DNA from: Neptunomonas japonica DSM 18939
GTDB lineage: Bacteria; Pseudomonadota; Gammaproteobacteria; Pseudomonadales; Balneatricaceae
NCBI RefSeq assembly: GCF_000422765.1
Contig: NZ_AUGR01000005.1
Location: 62,001 to 126,000 of the forward strand
Direction: 5' to 3'
Length of the DNA: 64,000 nucleotides
Shown in pieces: positions 51,976 to 61,993 of the stretch. How positions within the stretch are numbered: the first letter of the stretch is position 1; every line of letters begins with the position of its first letter. The notes under the pieces were generated by a model. It saw nothing but the letters and a program-made list of their open reading frames with translations, did not search any database and had not been told where the DNA came from. The position numbers and the translations under genes were made by a program.

Positions 51976-54900
51976 CTATAAAGCACTCGTTTTTGTATCA
52001 GATCCGGACGAGCGATCACGCCCTTTTTGAATCACATAATAGAGTACAGGAATCATCAAGGTACCAATCAAGGTCGCTGCAAGCATACCACCAAATACCG
52101 CTAAACCAATGGAAACTCGGCTCACGGCTCCAGCGCCTGTTGCCAATACCAAAGGCAACACACCTAACACAAAAGAGATTGCTGTCATCATAACGGCACG
52201 AAAACGCAATCGTGCAGCTTTTTCAGCAGCGGCCATTGTATCTTCGCCTTTTTCCCGCAACTCTTTGGCAAACTCAACAATCAAAATAGCATTTTTGGCG
52301 GCAAGACCGATCAACATAACCAACCCGACTTGGGTATAAATATTCACAGGCATCCCAACAAAGCCCACCAACCCCAAAGCACCTAAAATAGCAACGGGAA
52401 CAGACAACAAGACGGCTAATGGAATCGTCCAGCTTTCATACTGAGCCACTAAAAACAGGTAAACAAACAGTAAAGAAAGCATAAAGATCAGCGTGGTTTG
52501 ACCTGCCGATTTTAATTCTTGATACGACATTCCCGACCACTCGAACCCCATACCTTCGGGTAAATTTTGTTCGGCTAACAATGCCATTTCAGACATAGCA
52601 TCCCCCGAACTAAACCCTTGAGCGGCATTACCGCTGATGGTTGTCGAGCGGAACATGTTATAACGGCTAATAACATCAGGGCCGGTTCGCATACCTACCG
52701 TCACGAGTGTTGATAACGGCACCATGTTTCCAGCATTACTCTTCACAAAAAGATGGCTTATGTCGTCAGGCTCATCCCTATATTGTGCATCCGCTTGGAC
52801 TAAAACACGGTAAATGCGCCCAAATTTAGGGAAATCATTCACATAATAACCCCCTAGTTGCGTCTGTAAGGTTGTGAATATTTCATTCAAAGGTACATCC
52901 AGAGCTTTCGCTTTCTGCTTATCAATATCAACCCATACGCGCGGCACGTTCGCACGGTATTGCGAGTATACGCGGCTCAATTTCTCATCCGTATTGGCGG
53001 CCACTAAAAGCCCATTCATGACAGATTCAAGCTCTTGCGGTGTTGAACCTGACTTATCTTGAAGGATAAACTCAAAACCATCGCTACTACCTAAGCCAGG
53101 AATAGCCGGAGGCATAAAGGTAATAATGTTGGCTTCAGGTATGGCCGACATATCCCCCCAAATGCGACCCATCAAGCCACGCAGTTGAACCTCTGGCGTG
53201 GTGCGGTTACTCCAGTCATCCAGCATAACAATAGCAAAAGCGGTATTTGAAGCAACGGTACCAGACATCAAGCTAAAACCGGTCACACCAATCACATCTG
53301 TTACCCCAGGGACTTCTAACAGCTTTTGTTCAACCTTAGCTAAAACAGCCGTGGTTCTTTCAAGTGAAGCGGCATCTGGCAAACGCACATCGATCATGAG
53401 TGCGCCTTGATCCTCAGGTAATAAAAAAGCAGTCGGCAGCGTCTCAAACAGTTTCCAAACACCAGCAATCATGACAACTAATACCAGCATTACCATAAAA
53501 GAACGGCGTAACAAGAAACTAACCGTTGATGAATAACCGTTAGTGAGCTTTGACACTGCACGATTAAAGAAGCCCAGCATCCCAGTGGATGCTTGTGCTT
53601 TAGGGCGCAGTAATATGCTACACAATGCAGGACTCAGCGTTAGTGCTGCCACAGATGACAGTGTTACTGAAGCGGCTATGGTTACAGCAAACTGCTTATA
53701 CAGCTCCCCGGTGATACCCGGTATCATCGCTACTGGCACAAACACCGCTAACAACACTAACGTGGTTGCAATAACGGGCGTTGAGACTTCTTTCATCGCT
53801 TGAATCGTGGCATCTTTGGGTAATAATCCTTCATCGATATGCCGCTGAGTGTTTTCCACCACCACAATGGCATCATCCACTACTATCCCGATCGCTAATA
53901 TCAGCGCAAACAAAACCACCGTATTCAACGAGAAACCCATCAACGATAGGACAGCAAAGGTGCCTATCAATGATACGGGGATGGCAATAGCGGGGACCAG
54001 CGTCGCACGCCAATCTCCTAAAAACACGAATACAACCAAGATAACTAACACCAATGCCTGGAAGAGTGTGACCACTACTTCAGTCATTGATATACGTACA
54101 TAATTAGTGGTGTCATAAAGAATGTCGTGAGTGACACCCGTAGGGAAGCTCTCAGCTAAACGATCTAACTCTGCCCTGATATTATCGGCAACATCTAATG
54201 CGTTAGCCCCTGGGAGTTGGTATACCGCCATGGCCACTGCTGGCTTACCATTTAAACGCCCGAACGACCCGTAAGATGCAGCACCCAGCTCTACTCTAGC
54301 TAAGTCTTTAATTCTTACTTGTGAGCCTTCTTTGTTGACCCGCACCATAATATCGCCAAACTCTTCAGGGTCGCTTAAACGCCCTTGAGTCGTGACGGTA
54401 TATTGAAATTGCTGCCCTGAAGCAACCGGAGGTGCACCAACCTGGCCTGCTGGAATCTGTACATTTTGCTCTTTAAGCGCGTTAACCACATCCGAAGCAC
54501 TAATGTTCAAGCTCGCCATACGATTAGGGTCTAACCAAATCCGCATACTGTAATCTTGAGATCCAAATAGCATCGCATTACCCACGCCTTCGACTCGCGC
54601 TAACGCATCTCGAATATTGATCGAGGCATAATTGGACAGGAAAATACCGTCACGCGAGTTATCAGGGGAGAATAGATTAATCAGCAGTACCATATCGGTG
54701 GCACTTTTCTTGGTAACAACCCCTTGGCGCTTAACATCTTCTGGCAATTTCGATAACGCTGCAGACACGCGGTTTTGCACGTTGACCGCTGCAATATCAG
54801 AGTCAGTGCCTATTTCAAAAGTCACCGTTAGCGTCATGCTGCCATCATTTGATGATTTTGAAGAGATGTAGAGCATATTCTCTACACCGTTTATTTCGGC

Positions 54901-55101
54901 CTCTAATGGCTGAGCTACTGTTTGCTCCACGACTTCAGCACTAGCACCAGGATAAACAGCCGTCACCTGCACGGTAGGCGGTGTCACTTGTGGAAACTGT
55001 GAGACAGGCAAACCTGGAAATGCCAAAAGTCCTGCAAGGGTAATTAGAATAGAGAGTACAAATGCAAACTTAGGTCGGGATATAAAAAAACCGCTGAACA
55101 T
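51976..55101 (-). CDS. RND multidrug efflux pump, HAE1 type (AcrB-like)
   Basis: A 1041-residue hydrophobe/amphiphile efflux pump. N-terminus [20 protein letters not shown] then [43 protein letters not shown]4 proton relay [20 protein letters not shown] with paired Asp; TM12 region [20 protein letters not shown]. It is closer to AcrB/MexB than the pump at 26.5 kb. The adaptor gene precedes it by 21 nt; no outer-membrane factor is in the operon, so a TolC-like channel from elsewhere must be used. Substrate not inferable, though broad hydrophobic drugs are typical. Confidence 0.95.
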   Translation of the reverse strand: MFSGFFISRPKFAFVLSILITLAGLLAFPGLPVSQFPQVTPPTVQVTAVYPGASAEVVEQTVAQPLEAEINGVENMLYISSKSSNDGSMTLTVTFEIGTDSDIAAVNVQNRVSAALSKLPEDVKRQGVVTKKSATDMVLLINLFSPDNSRDGIFLSNYASINIRDALARVEGVGNAMLFGSQDYSMRIWLDPNRMASLNISASDVVNALKEQNVQIPAGQVGAPPVASGQQFQYTVTTQGRLSDPEEFGDIMVRVNKEGSQVRIKDLARVELGAASYGSFGRLNGKPAVAMAVYQLPGANALDVADNIRAELDRLAESFPTGVTHDILYDTTNYVRISMTEVVVTLFQALVLVILVVFVFLGDWRATLVPAIAIPVSLIGTFAVLSLMGFSLNTVVLFALILAIGIVVDDAIVVVENTQRHIDEGLLPKDATIQAMKEVSTPVIATTLVLLAVFVPVAMIPGITGELYKQFAVTIAASVTLSSVAALTLSPALCSILLRPKAQASTGMLGFFNRAVSKLTNGYSSTVSFLLRRSFMVMLVLVVMIAGVWKLFETLPTAFLLPEDQGALMIDVRLPDAASLERTTAVLAKVEQKLLEVPGVTDVIGVTGFSLMSGTVASNTAFAIVMLDDWSNRTTPEVQLRGLMGRIWGDMSAIPEANIITFMPPAIPGLGSSDGFEFILQDKSGSTPQELESVMNGLLVAANTDEKLSRVYSQYRANVPRVWVDIDKQKAKALDVPLNEIFTTLQTQLGGYYVNDFPKFGRIYRVLVQADAQYRDEPDDISHLFVKSNAGNMVPLSTLVTVGMRTGPDVISRYNMFRSTTISGNAAQGFSSGDAMSEMALLAEQNLPEGMGFEWSGMSYQELKSAGQTTLIFMLSLLFVYLFLVAQYESWTIPLAVLLSVPVAILGALGLVGFVGMPVNIYTQVGLVMLIGLAAKNAILIVEFAKELREKGEDTMAAAEKAARLRFRAVMMTAISFVLGVLPLVLATGAGAVSRVSIGLAVFGGMLAATLIGTLMIPVLYYVIQKGRDRSSGSDTKTSAL

Positions 55102-55122
55102 AGTCGTGTCCTTTTATTGACG

Positions 55123-56247
55123 TTACAGAGAAACAGGGTTCACTGTTCTTCCTGGTTTAGCCTTTTGTAGACCTTCGACAATGATTCGTTCACCTATTTT
55201 TAGTCCTGCAACAACAATCCAATCATTTCCAGTTCGCTCACCCAGCTGTATCACTCTTTGCTCAACTTTATTATCGGCGCCCACCACCAGCACAGAATAA
55301 CCTCCTTGGCCTGTTTGAACCGACGACTGCGGTACGGTTAACAAGGCTTCTGTTTCTGCACTACTCATATTAACCGTTACAAATAACCCGGGACGTAATA
55401 ACTGTGTTGGGTTAGGAAAACGAATAGTCAGAGGGATTGTTCCTGTAGCGGCTTCTACCTCATTGCCAATAAAGCGTACGACGCCCTCCTGAGCATATTC
55501 AGAGCCGTCCGCTAAAATGAGTTTCGGTACTATATTAAGTTCAGCTTTACCTTCCTCAGCCCTTTGTGCTGTCAGCTTTGTAAATGCAAGGTACTGGGTA
55601 TCGCTAATATTGATGGTAACGTCCATTTCAGACAGATCAATAATGGTTGCCAGCACGCCCGATTCAGGCCCCACTAGGTTGCCTACATCCACTGCGGCAG
55701 CACCAATTTGTCCAGAAAATGGCGCTATAATTTTTGTATAGGACAGGTTTAACTCTGTATCTTGTAGCTTCGCTTTACTTTCTTGAACCCCAGCTCTGGC
55801 TGCTTGTTCACTGGCAACCGCTGCATCCAAATCTTGTCGACTCGCTAATCTTTTCTTACTCAGTGCGCGTAATCTTTTGAGTTGCAACGTCGCTTCTGTC
55901 TGCTTAGCTCTATCTGCCGCAACTTTCGCCTTGGATTGAGCTACTTGAGCATCGTAGCGCTCGGTTTCAACTTCATATAAAACATCACCTTTTTTTACAG
56001 AGCTTCCTTCTGCAAAATGTTTTGCCTTAAGAAAACCTTGAACACGCGCAATAAGATCTACTTTTTCCGTCGCATGTGTTCGTCCTATAAAAACAGTGCC
56101 GCCCGTTATTTGCTGAGAAATGACATCAGCCACTATTACTGACGGTGGAGGTACTTTTACAGCAGGTGCTGATGCGTCATTTTGATTACATCCTGTAATC
56201 GTCAACGCTACAGATGACATCAGTAATAAATAGATAAGTGGCTTCAT
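55123..56247 (-). CDS. RND efflux periplasmic adaptor, lipoprotein
   Basis: A 374-residue MFP adaptor with lipobox TITGC giving Cys20. Lipoyl motif VQGFLKAKHFAEGSSVKKGD then VLYEVETERYDAQVAQSKA; helical hairpin ~residues 95-155 with many Lys and Ala; KIIAPFSGQIGAAAVDVGNL VGPESG second half; C-terminal beta barrel GLFVTVNMSSAETEALLTVP. It is the first gene of the MFP-RND-LysR minus-strand operon. It resembles AcrA/MexA-type partners of HAE1 pumps. Confidence 0.94.
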   Translation of the reverse strand: MKPLIYLLLMSSVALTITGCNQNDASAPAVKVPPPSVIVADVISQQITGGTVFIGRTHATEKVDLIARVQGFLKAKHFAEGSSVKKGDVLYEVETERYDAQVAQSKAKVAADRAKQTEATLQLKRLRALSKKRLASRQDLDAAVASEQAARAGVQESKAKLQDTELNLSYTKIIAPFSGQIGAAAVDVGNLVGPESGVLATIIDLSEMDVTINISDTQYLAFTKLTAQRAEEGKAELNIVPKLILADGSEYAQEGVVRFIGNEVEAATGTIPLTIRFPNPTQLLRPGLFVTVNMSSAETEALLTVPQSSVQTGQGGYSVLVVGADNKVEQRVIQLGERTGNDWIVVAGLKIGERIIVEGLQKAKPGRTVNPVSL

Positions 56248-56303
56248 TGAATGGTTCCCTCACATAAAGTAGATATAAAGCGATTCTAGCAATACAAAAA
56301 GCA

Positions 56304-56330
56304 AAATGCGCCCGTTAAACCTGCGCATTT
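56304..56330 (-). terminator. Terminator between the 17-kDa-antigen-like gene and the efflux operon
   Basis: AAATGCGC (56304-56311) pairs with GCGCATTT (56323-56330); on the minus strand a T-rich stretch (TTTTGCTTTTTG) follows. It ends the upstream 56344-56985 transcript. Confidence 0.7.
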
Positions 56331-56343
56331 ACTATTGCTAACT

Positions 56344-56985
56344 CTAGCTTATAATTTTCCAAGCACCATCAGCTTGTAAACAAGCCGTACCATAAGCCTG
56401 CTCCTTTTTACCGCCAACCGTAATGACCTGCTGAAATTCTCGACAGGTCGCACCATTGCTGCTTATACCTTGCTTTGTAGCAACCACATAGCCGGCTGCA
56501 TCTCCCGTATCCCAATAAATTGTGTTGCCAATAGGCGCCGTGGTTGCACGTACTTGAGCAGCCTCATGTTCACGTTGTGCTTGCTCATCTATGTTATCCA
56601 AGACTTTTAGTGTGATTGCCGTAAAAGCCATCCACTTCCAAGCATCATCATCTAATGTATATCGGCCATAGCCGTAGTAAGCATGTCCATGAGGTCGAAT
56701 AACCACCACATTACGAAAATGCCGTTCACGTGGAGCAACCACCACTAAACGCTTACCATCTCTATACTCATAAGGACGATCATCCCTTCGATAACCTACA
56801 CGGTCATCCCGTCTGTCATCAACGCGATCGTATTGTCTATCGTCGCGCCGGTCATCCGAGCGGTTCTCTTGTCTATTGTCCTGGCGATCAGCGAACCCTG
56901 CCGCTTGAGAAGCCGTAGGCAAAATTAACACAACGCTAATTATGGATAGAACACACGCTTTACAAAGTGACTTCGAAATAATCAT
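56344..56985 (-). CDS. Exported Asp/Arg-repeat protein with 17-kDa-antigen-like C-terminus
   Basis: A 213-residue exported protein: signal peptide (CVLSIISVVLILPTASQAAG), then ~45 residues of low-complexity Arg/Asp repeats (DRQDNRQENRSDDRRDDRQY, DRVDDRRDDRVGYRRDDR) that are probably disordered and strongly charged. A short Tyr/Gly-rich patch (HAYYGYGRYTLDDDA) follows. The C-terminal ~50 residues, CREFQQVITVGGKKEQAYGT then ACLQADGAWKII, resemble the end of the Rickettsia 17-kDa surface antigen family. Two Cys in that part may form a disulfide. Function unknown. Confidence 0.75.
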   Translation of the reverse strand: MIISKSLCKACVLSIISVVLILPTASQAAGFADRQDNRQENRSDDRRDDRQYDRVDDRRDDRVGYRRDDRPYEYRDGKRLVVVAPRERHFRNVVVIRPHGHAYYGYGRYTLDDDAWKWMAFTAITLKVLDNIDEQAQREHEAAQVRATTAPIGNTIYWDTGDAAGYVVATKQGISSNGATCREFQQVITVGGKKEQAYGTACLQADGAWKIIS

Positions 56986-57015
56986 TAGTCTTCCTATTAT
57001 TACGTTGTAATGAAT

Positions 57016-57092
57016 TATGCCTCCATATTAATGCCACCGAGTCATACGCTAGTTATCCTTGTATGCCGACCCCTTGTCCTTTTATGCCAGCC
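57016..57092 (+). promoter_or_regulatory. ATGCC repeat array upstream of an AraC gene
   Basis: ATGCC occurs on the plus strand at 57017, 57031, 57063 and 57084. The last two are longer direct repeats, TATGCCGACC (57062-57071) and TATGCCAGCC (57083-57092), 21 bp apart, that is two helical turns. Such phased direct repeats fit an AraC-family dimer site. Confidence 0.5.
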
Positions 57093-57217
57093 TGTTATAC
57101 AAAGATTAAATCTAGGTTACGCTCCCTACCCATAAGCAATGAACACCCTTAGCTGTATCAACTTGTACCTTGAACAAAATGCTCTTACATTAGCATTTTC
57201 ACTATGGGTTTCAGGTT

Positions 57218-58252
57218 ATGTCACAAGCACCGCTATCCGATGCAGCTAAAGGAACAACAATCGCCAGCATCGTATTAATGGTTAAGCAGGCAATTGAGTC
57301 TCATGGGTGTGATAGTCAACCAATATTCAAAGCAGCAGGTATTGATGCGACCCAAGCAAGAAACCCTGAAGCTCGTTTTCCGGCTGTTGCCATGCAAAAG
57401 GCCTGGAACCTTGCGATAGAGGAAACGGGTAATGAAAGCTTAGGGCTGACGGTGGCCCAGCAGCTGTCACCTATTGCATTCAATGGGTTAGGCTTTTCTT
57501 GGCTAGCTAGCGATACCTTATTTGACGCATTACAACGGCTCTCCCGCTATTTCAAGCTTATCAATAATGGAACGACGCTTGAATTAAATAGGGATGAACA
57601 CGAGTCTTGTCTTTGGCTTATCATTCCCGCAGAGGCTGTACATGTTATTAATGCATCGATTGATTCAGCCTTAGCCTTGTTTATTCAGGTATGTAGGATA
57701 ACGGCAGATCAAGGAATAACACCTTTGAGAGTCGAAATGAGGCGCCCTAAACCATTGGACGTCACACCATTTGATACATTTTTTAAATGCCCTATTGAGT
57801 ATTCAAGTAAAGAGAATCGTATATATTTTGATAACAACACATTGGATCAAGCGCTGCCTACCGCAAACCCTGTACTAGCCAGAGTTAACGATCAAGTTGT
57901 CATCGACTACCTTGCAAGGTTTGATAAAGACAACACCATAGCGCAGGTCAGGGCAATTATTATTGAGTCGTTACCTAGCGGTCGTATTACTCAAGAAGTC
58001 GTCGCTAAAGAGCTAAACTGCAGTTTAAGAAACTTACAACGCAAATTACAGCACGAAGGCTGTAGCTTTAAAGAGTTGTTAGAAAATACCCGTAAAGACC
58101 TTGCTGAGCAGTATCTAAAAGGGTCGCCGAAGAGCCATGCCGAAATAACCTATTTATTAGGTTTTTCTGAGCCAAGTAATTTTACTCGTGCCTTTAAACG
58201 CTGGTTCCAATGCAACCCTCAGGAATATAAGCAACAACGATTACAAAGCTAG
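57218..58252 (+). CDS. AraC-family transcriptional regulator
   Basis: A 344-residue AraC/XylS regulator with an Arabinose_bd-type N-terminal domain (VKQAIESHGCDSQPIFKAAG, SLGLTVAQQLSPIAFNGLGF) and the double HTH QEVVAKELNCSLRNLQRKLQ plus ITYLLGFSEPSNFTRAFKRW. A phased ATGCC repeat lies in the divergent upstream region shared with the 17-kDa-antigen-like gene, a plausible target. Its stop at 58252 is 60 nt from the start of the exported protein that follows. Confidence 0.9.
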   Translation: MSQAPLSDAAKGTTIASIVLMVKQAIESHGCDSQPIFKAAGIDATQARNPEARFPAVAMQKAWNLAIEETGNESLGLTVAQQLSPIAFNGLGFSWLASDTLFDALQRLSRYFKLINNGTTLELNRDEHESCLWLIIPAEAVHVINASIDSALALFIQVCRITADQGITPLRVEMRRPKPLDVTPFDTFFKCPIEYSSKENRIYFDNNTLDQALPTANPVLARVNDQVVIDYLARFDKDNTIAQVRAIIIESLPSGRITQEVVAKELNCSLRNLQRKLQHEGCSFKELLENTRKDLAEQYLKGSPKSHAEITYLLGFSEPSNFTRAFKRWFQCNPQEYKQQRLQS

Positions 58253-58311
58253 TGTTTCATCACTTTGCACTAGGCTTATTGCCTATTAACCTTAATGAGA
58301 CGATAAAATTT

Positions 58312-59034
58312 ATGAAAACATCACAGATATTGCTCACCTCCTGCTTATGCTCTTTACTCACGTTTTCACCCGTACAAGCCGCTACGCCGCACTCAGGATT
58401 CTTAGACAACTACGATCAAATGAAGCAAAGCTCTTTTAGTGGTGCAAGTATCTGGGTTAGCCCTGATGTTGAGAAACAACCCATTAAACGCTACACAAAA
58501 ATCATGCTAGACCCAGCTGAAGTATGGTTTCATCCAGACTCGCCTGTTCACGGCATGAGAGTGGTAGATCTACAATCCGTTGTGGACTACTTGGAAGGCA
58601 CGTTTAGTAAGAACCTTGGCGAGCACTTCACTATTGTTGATGAACCAGGCCTTGATGTTCTGCGCATTAGGCTCGCTATCACCAACATTAAGCGAAAAGC
58701 TCCCAGCAAGAATGCACTGGACTACATTCCGTTTCGCTTAGTACTCAATACCGCCAAAGATGTTGTGCGTAATACACAAAATAGTGAACTGATTGTATTA
58801 GAAATGACGCTTGAATCTGAATACTTGGATAGTGTTACAAACAAACGCCTTGCGACTGCTATCGACACACAAGAAGGAGCCAGTAAAACGGTTGGTCAAA
58901 ATGAGCCAGCGCCTTGGGTGCTAGTAAAAGATACGCTAGATGATTGGGCACAAACACTTGCTAAACGTTTAATTGCCTCGACAAAAGAGCCATCTAAAAA
59001 CGACTCTTTTCAAAACACTTTGAATGAAAATTAG
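58312..59034 (+). CDS. DUF3313-family exported protein
   Basis: A 240-residue protein with signal peptide SQILLTSCLCSLLTFSPVQA. The mature part contains the DUF3313 pattern GFLDNYDQMKQSSFSGASIW, YTKIMLDPAEVWFHPDSPVH and VDEPGLDVLRIRLAITNIKR. These proteins are usually lipoproteins or periplasmic; here the signal peptide contains Cys residues at the end of the hydrophobic core, but no lipobox, so a soluble periplasmic form is likelier. ATG 58312 is preferred to the frame start at 58252. Followed by a 78-residue exported protein 9 nt downstream. Confidence 0.78.
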   Translation: MKTSQILLTSCLCSLLTFSPVQAATPHSGFLDNYDQMKQSSFSGASIWVSPDVEKQPIKRYTKIMLDPAEVWFHPDSPVHGMRVVDLQSVVDYLEGTFSKNLGEHFTIVDEPGLDVLRIRLAITNIKRKAPSKNALDYIPFRLVLNTAKDVVRNTQNSELIVLEMTLESEYLDSVTNKRLATAIDTQEGASKTVGQNEPAPWVLVKDTLDDWAQTLAKRLIASTKEPSKNDSFQNTLNEN

Positions 59035-59043
59035 AGAACACTC

Positions 59044-59280
59044 ATGACACTCGTAAAAACTGCTGTTATTTCTACTTTGCTAACACTAATAATGAGTAGC
59101 GTGGTCATCGCTGAATCTCAGCCATTAATGGAAGCCGCACTCAAAAGCCTAGAAAAAGCAAAATGGGAACTAGAGCGTGCCTCAAACGACAAAGGCGTCC
59201 ATAAAATTGCTGCCATCATCAACATTGATCAAGCAATAAAGGCGACACGAAAAGGTATTCGTTACGACAATAAACATTAA
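59044..59280 (+). CDS. Small exported helical protein
   Basis: A 78-residue protein with signal peptide AVISTLLTLIMSSVVIAE. The ~50-residue mature chain is one or two amphipathic helices (MEAALKSLEKAKWELERASN, DQAIKATRKGIRYDN) with many Lys and Glu. Family not recognised; similar small periplasmic proteins are often annotated as hypothetical. It lies 9 nt after the DUF3313 gene, with a terminator following, so the two form one operon. Confidence 0.68.
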   Translation: MTLVKTAVISTLLTLIMSSVVIAESQPLMEAALKSLEKAKWELERASNDKGVHKIAAIINIDQAIKATRKGIRYDNKH

Positions 59281-59313
59281 ACGATCTTGGTGCGTGCTAC
59301 ACAATAAAAATAA

Positions 59314-59336
59314 AGAAGGCGCTAAATGCGCCTTCT
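59314..59336. terminator. Rho-independent terminator after DUF3313 operon
   Basis: AGAAGGCGC (59314-59322) and GCGCCTTCT (59328-59336) form a perfect 9-bp stem with a TAAAT loop. It sits between the plus-strand operon and the convergent moeA; only a short T/A-rich tail follows. Confidence 0.78.
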
Positions 59337-59436
59337 GTAATTAAATCGGATTGCTAAAAGCGAGAAGGTTCACTCATTGCCCATCCTTTGCATAGTATTT
59401 ATCTAGTATTGTGCTTATTCTCAGCCGACTAATTAT

Positions 59437-60666
59437 CTAAACAGCGCCAATGTCTGAAAACGGAATAAAGTCTAATACATCTCCACGCTTAACCTGATGC
59501 TGCTCAGGTACCACCAGCAAACCATCAGCCATTACTGCCGAGCTAAGCACACCCGAACTTTGACTATGTGCCGGTGTTGCCAACAATTGTCCGTTTTCAT
59601 TTTTCACTACAACCCTTAAAAACTCTTTTCGAGAGATACCCTTGCTACGCTCGAACCCTGCACATACCTGATAGCAACGAGGTTCAACATTTTTCGAACC
59701 CTGCATTTTCAAAAGATACGGACGCGCCAGCATTAAGAATGTTACTAATACGGCAGAAGGGTTACCTGGCAGACCAATAAAAGGTGTTCCCTTTACTTCA
59801 CCAAACGCTAATGGCTTACCTGGTTTAATTGCTAAGCGCCAAAGATCTAAAGAGCCTAGCGCTTCAACCGCTGATTTTACGTGATCTTCTTCACCCACAG
59901 AGACACCACCGCTACTGATAATAACATCGGCATTACTCGCTGCTTGCACGAGTGCCTGCTGTGTCGCTTCTGGGGTGTCTTTAACGATGCCTGGGGTCCA
60001 TACATCACAGCCAAGACGTGTTAATAAACCGCTTAACGTGAAAAAATTTGAGTTGTATATTTTCCCTTGTGAACAAGGCATTCCAGGCATGACTAGTTCA
60101 TCACCGGTATTTAATACGGCGACCCGTAAACGCCGATATACAGTCACATCGGCCACACCAACAGAGGCCAAAACACCTAAGTGCTGTGGTGCTAGTATGG
60201 TTCCTTGGGTAATAACCTGATCACCGATATTAATATCTTGGCCTGCGCGACGAATATGATCGCCTTTGACCGGTTTTCCAATAAAACGAACGCCTTCGCC
60301 ATCAAGCAAGACTTCTTCCTGCATGATGACTGTATCAGCGCCTTTAGGAATTTCTGATCCGGTAAATAATCGAACGGCTGTACCACGTTGAATAGCCGTT
60401 GCTTTATGGCCTGCCGCGACGCGCTGCGATATGCTAAAAACCTTCCCATTTTCTAAGTCTTTAGCGCAAACCGCATACCCGTCCATAGCACTATTGTCTG
60501 CTGGAGGAACAGATAATGTCGAACGAATGTCTCTTGCTAACACTCTACCAAGCGCTTCTTGTAACTCAACGACCTCTGTTTCCTGAACGCTACTCGCCGC
60601 ATTAACTAATTGCGCTAAACCACTTTCAAAGGGCTGTAATTTACCGCTGTCACATGAGCAGCTCAT
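59437..60666 (-). CDS. moeA: Molybdopterin molybdotransferase
   Basis: A 409-residue MoeA that inserts molybdate into adenylated molybdopterin. Domain I ARDIRSTLSVPPADNSAMDG; domain III ISSGGVSVGEEDHVKSAVEA and LAFGEVKGTPFIGLPGNPSA; C-terminal beta barrel LATPAHSQSSGVLSSAVMAD. Start chosen at ATG 60666 because it overlaps the moaB stop (ATGA). The longer frame to 60723 would lie wholly within moaB. Last gene of the moaA-dnr-moaB-moeA operon. Confidence 0.95.
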   Translation of the reverse strand: MSCSCDSGKLQPFESGLAQLVNAASSVQETEVVELQEALGRVLARDIRSTLSVPPADNSAMDGYAVCAKDLENGKVFSISQRVAAGHKATAIQRGTAVRLFTGSEIPKGADTVIMQEEVLLDGEGVRFIGKPVKGDHIRRAGQDINIGDQVITQGTILAPQHLGVLASVGVADVTVYRRLRVAVLNTGDELVMPGMPCSQGKIYNSNFFTLSGLLTRLGCDVWTPGIVKDTPEATQQALVQAASNADVIISSGGVSVGEEDHVKSAVEALGSLDLWRLAIKPGKPLAFGEVKGTPFIGLPGNPSAVLVTFLMLARPYLLKMQGSKNVEPRCYQVCAGFERSKGISRKEFLRVVVKNENGQLLATPAHSQSSGVLSSAVMADGLLVVPEQHQVKRGDVLDFIPFSDIGAV

Positions 60667-61211
60667 GAGCGGCTCCCGCAAGCAGTTTGTGCATGTGGTA
60701 AGACCATCTCTACAAAGTTGCAAGGACGGTGACGTGCATCTAATTGCTCTTCAATAATGCGTGTCCAAGCAGTTTTACAGGCTTTAGGAGAACCCGGCAT
60801 ACAAAAAATAACTTTACGGTTAGCAATACCAGCAACCGCACGAGACTGAATTGTTGAAGTTCCAATCTCTTCATAAGATAGAGTCCGAAACAACTCGCCA
60901 TATCCTTCAACATGCTTATCAAACAAGGGAGTTAACGCCTCAGGTGTACTATCACGTGTAGTAAAGCCAGTACCACCCGTTACTAAGATAATCTGTGTAG
61001 ATTCACATGCAATCCAATGAGAAACTGCCGCACGTAACTGATAGATGTCATCAGGAACAATTTTACGTTCAGTACAATGGTGCCCGGCGGCCGTTAACAA
61101 GGTTTCTAATGTATCGCCTGACGTATCTGTTTCAAATGTTCGTGTATCGGATACAGTTAATACAGCGATATTTAGTGGCGCAAAGGCCACTCCTTCTTTT
61201 GCGTGTCCCAT
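60663..61211 (-). CDS. moaB: Molybdopterin adenylyltransferase-like MoaB
   Basis: A 182-residue MoaB/Mog-fold protein of Moco synthesis. Family motifs are FAPLNIAVLTVSDTRTFETD, VTGGTGFTTRDSTPEALTPL and FCMPGSPKACKTAW, with the Asp/Ser sites that bind molybdopterin. In many bacteria that lack Mog, MoaB serves as the adenylyltransferase. The gene is followed directly by moeA with an ATGA overlap and preceded by the dnr-like regulator at an 87-nt gap. Confidence 0.93.
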   Translation of the reverse strand: MGHAKEGVAFAPLNIAVLTVSDTRTFETDTSGDTLETLLTAAGHHCTERKIVPDDIYQLRAAVSHWIACESTQIILVTGGTGFTTRDSTPEALTPLFDKHVEGYGELFRTLSYEEIGTSTIQSRAVAGIANRKVIFCMPGSPKACKTAWTRIIEEQLDARHRPCNFVEMVLPHAQTACGSRS

Positions 61212-61298
61212 TGATTTACTCCGCTATTTACGCATTTAAGCAGTCTCTATCTCAGTATATTGTGAGCACACATATCCGCATAAAGTGCTCACAAACAA

Positions 61299-61991
61299 CT
61301 AATCTACCGCTTTAAGCCGTTCAAGATTGTTAATAGTTACATCTCTACCGTTGACTATGATGATCTCTTCTTTAATTAGCTCTCTTAGAATACGAGACAA
61401 GGTTTCAGGCTGCATCGCTAACCTAGCTGCAATGAGTTGTTTTGCAACAGGCAGGTGAATCTCCTGTCCTGACAGCGCATCTTTACCTGCAAGATCAAGC
61501 AAGTATCGGCAGGCACGATGCCTCGCATTTTTTAATGTCAGCGTTTCTATCTCATTTAGACGGGTGTGTAAACGGCGCGAAAGTGTACCAAGAATTTTAA
61601 AACAACTCTGTGGTGATGACTCTAAAATCTGTAAATACAAACTACTATTAAAACCAACAACGGTAGTTTTTTCCAAAGCTTCAGCGTTCACTGGATAACA
61701 ACTGAGATCCTCCATAAACATGATCGCTTCTGCCATAGAGTGTCCTTCCTCGATCACTTCTATGACTTTCTCCTGCCCATCTTTCGAGAATCGAAAAAGC
61801 TTAACGCTTCCTGATACTACGATAAAAAAACGATCTGCCTTTTCGCCTTGTGAAAAAAGCTTTTCATGTGCCACTAAATCAATAGGACGTGCTCGCTCAA
61901 ATAGCTGAACCAAATCTTCATCTTTAAGCGAAGAAAATAATGGATGCACTCGTACTCGATCTAGTACTTTTACTCGAATAACTGGATTCAT
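61299..61991 (-). CDS. dnr: Crp/Fnr-family regulator, DNR-like
   Basis: A 230-residue CRP-family protein: cNMP-type beta barrel (LFSQGEKADRFFIVVSGSVK, VIEVIEEGHSMAEAIMF), dimerisation helix, and HTH LPVAKQLIAARLAMQPETLS RILRELIKEEII. There is no N-terminal cysteine cluster, so it is not an oxygen-sensing FNR. Sequence pattern and position with Moco genes suggest DNR/NnrR-type, NO- or nitrate-respiration regulators. It sits 2 nt downstream of moaA and is therefore co-transcribed in the operon. Confidence 0.85.
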   Translation of the reverse strand: MNPVIRVKVLDRVRVHPLFSSLKDEDLVQLFERARPIDLVAHEKLFSQGEKADRFFIVVSGSVKLFRFSKDGQEKVIEVIEEGHSMAEAIMFMEDLSCYPVNAEALEKTTVVGFNSSLYLQILESSPQSCFKILGTLSRRLHTRLNEIETLTLKNARHRACRYLLDLAGKDALSGQEIHLPVAKQLIAARLAMQPETLSRILRELIKEEIIIVNGRDVTINNLERLKAVD

Positions 61992-61993
61992 AA

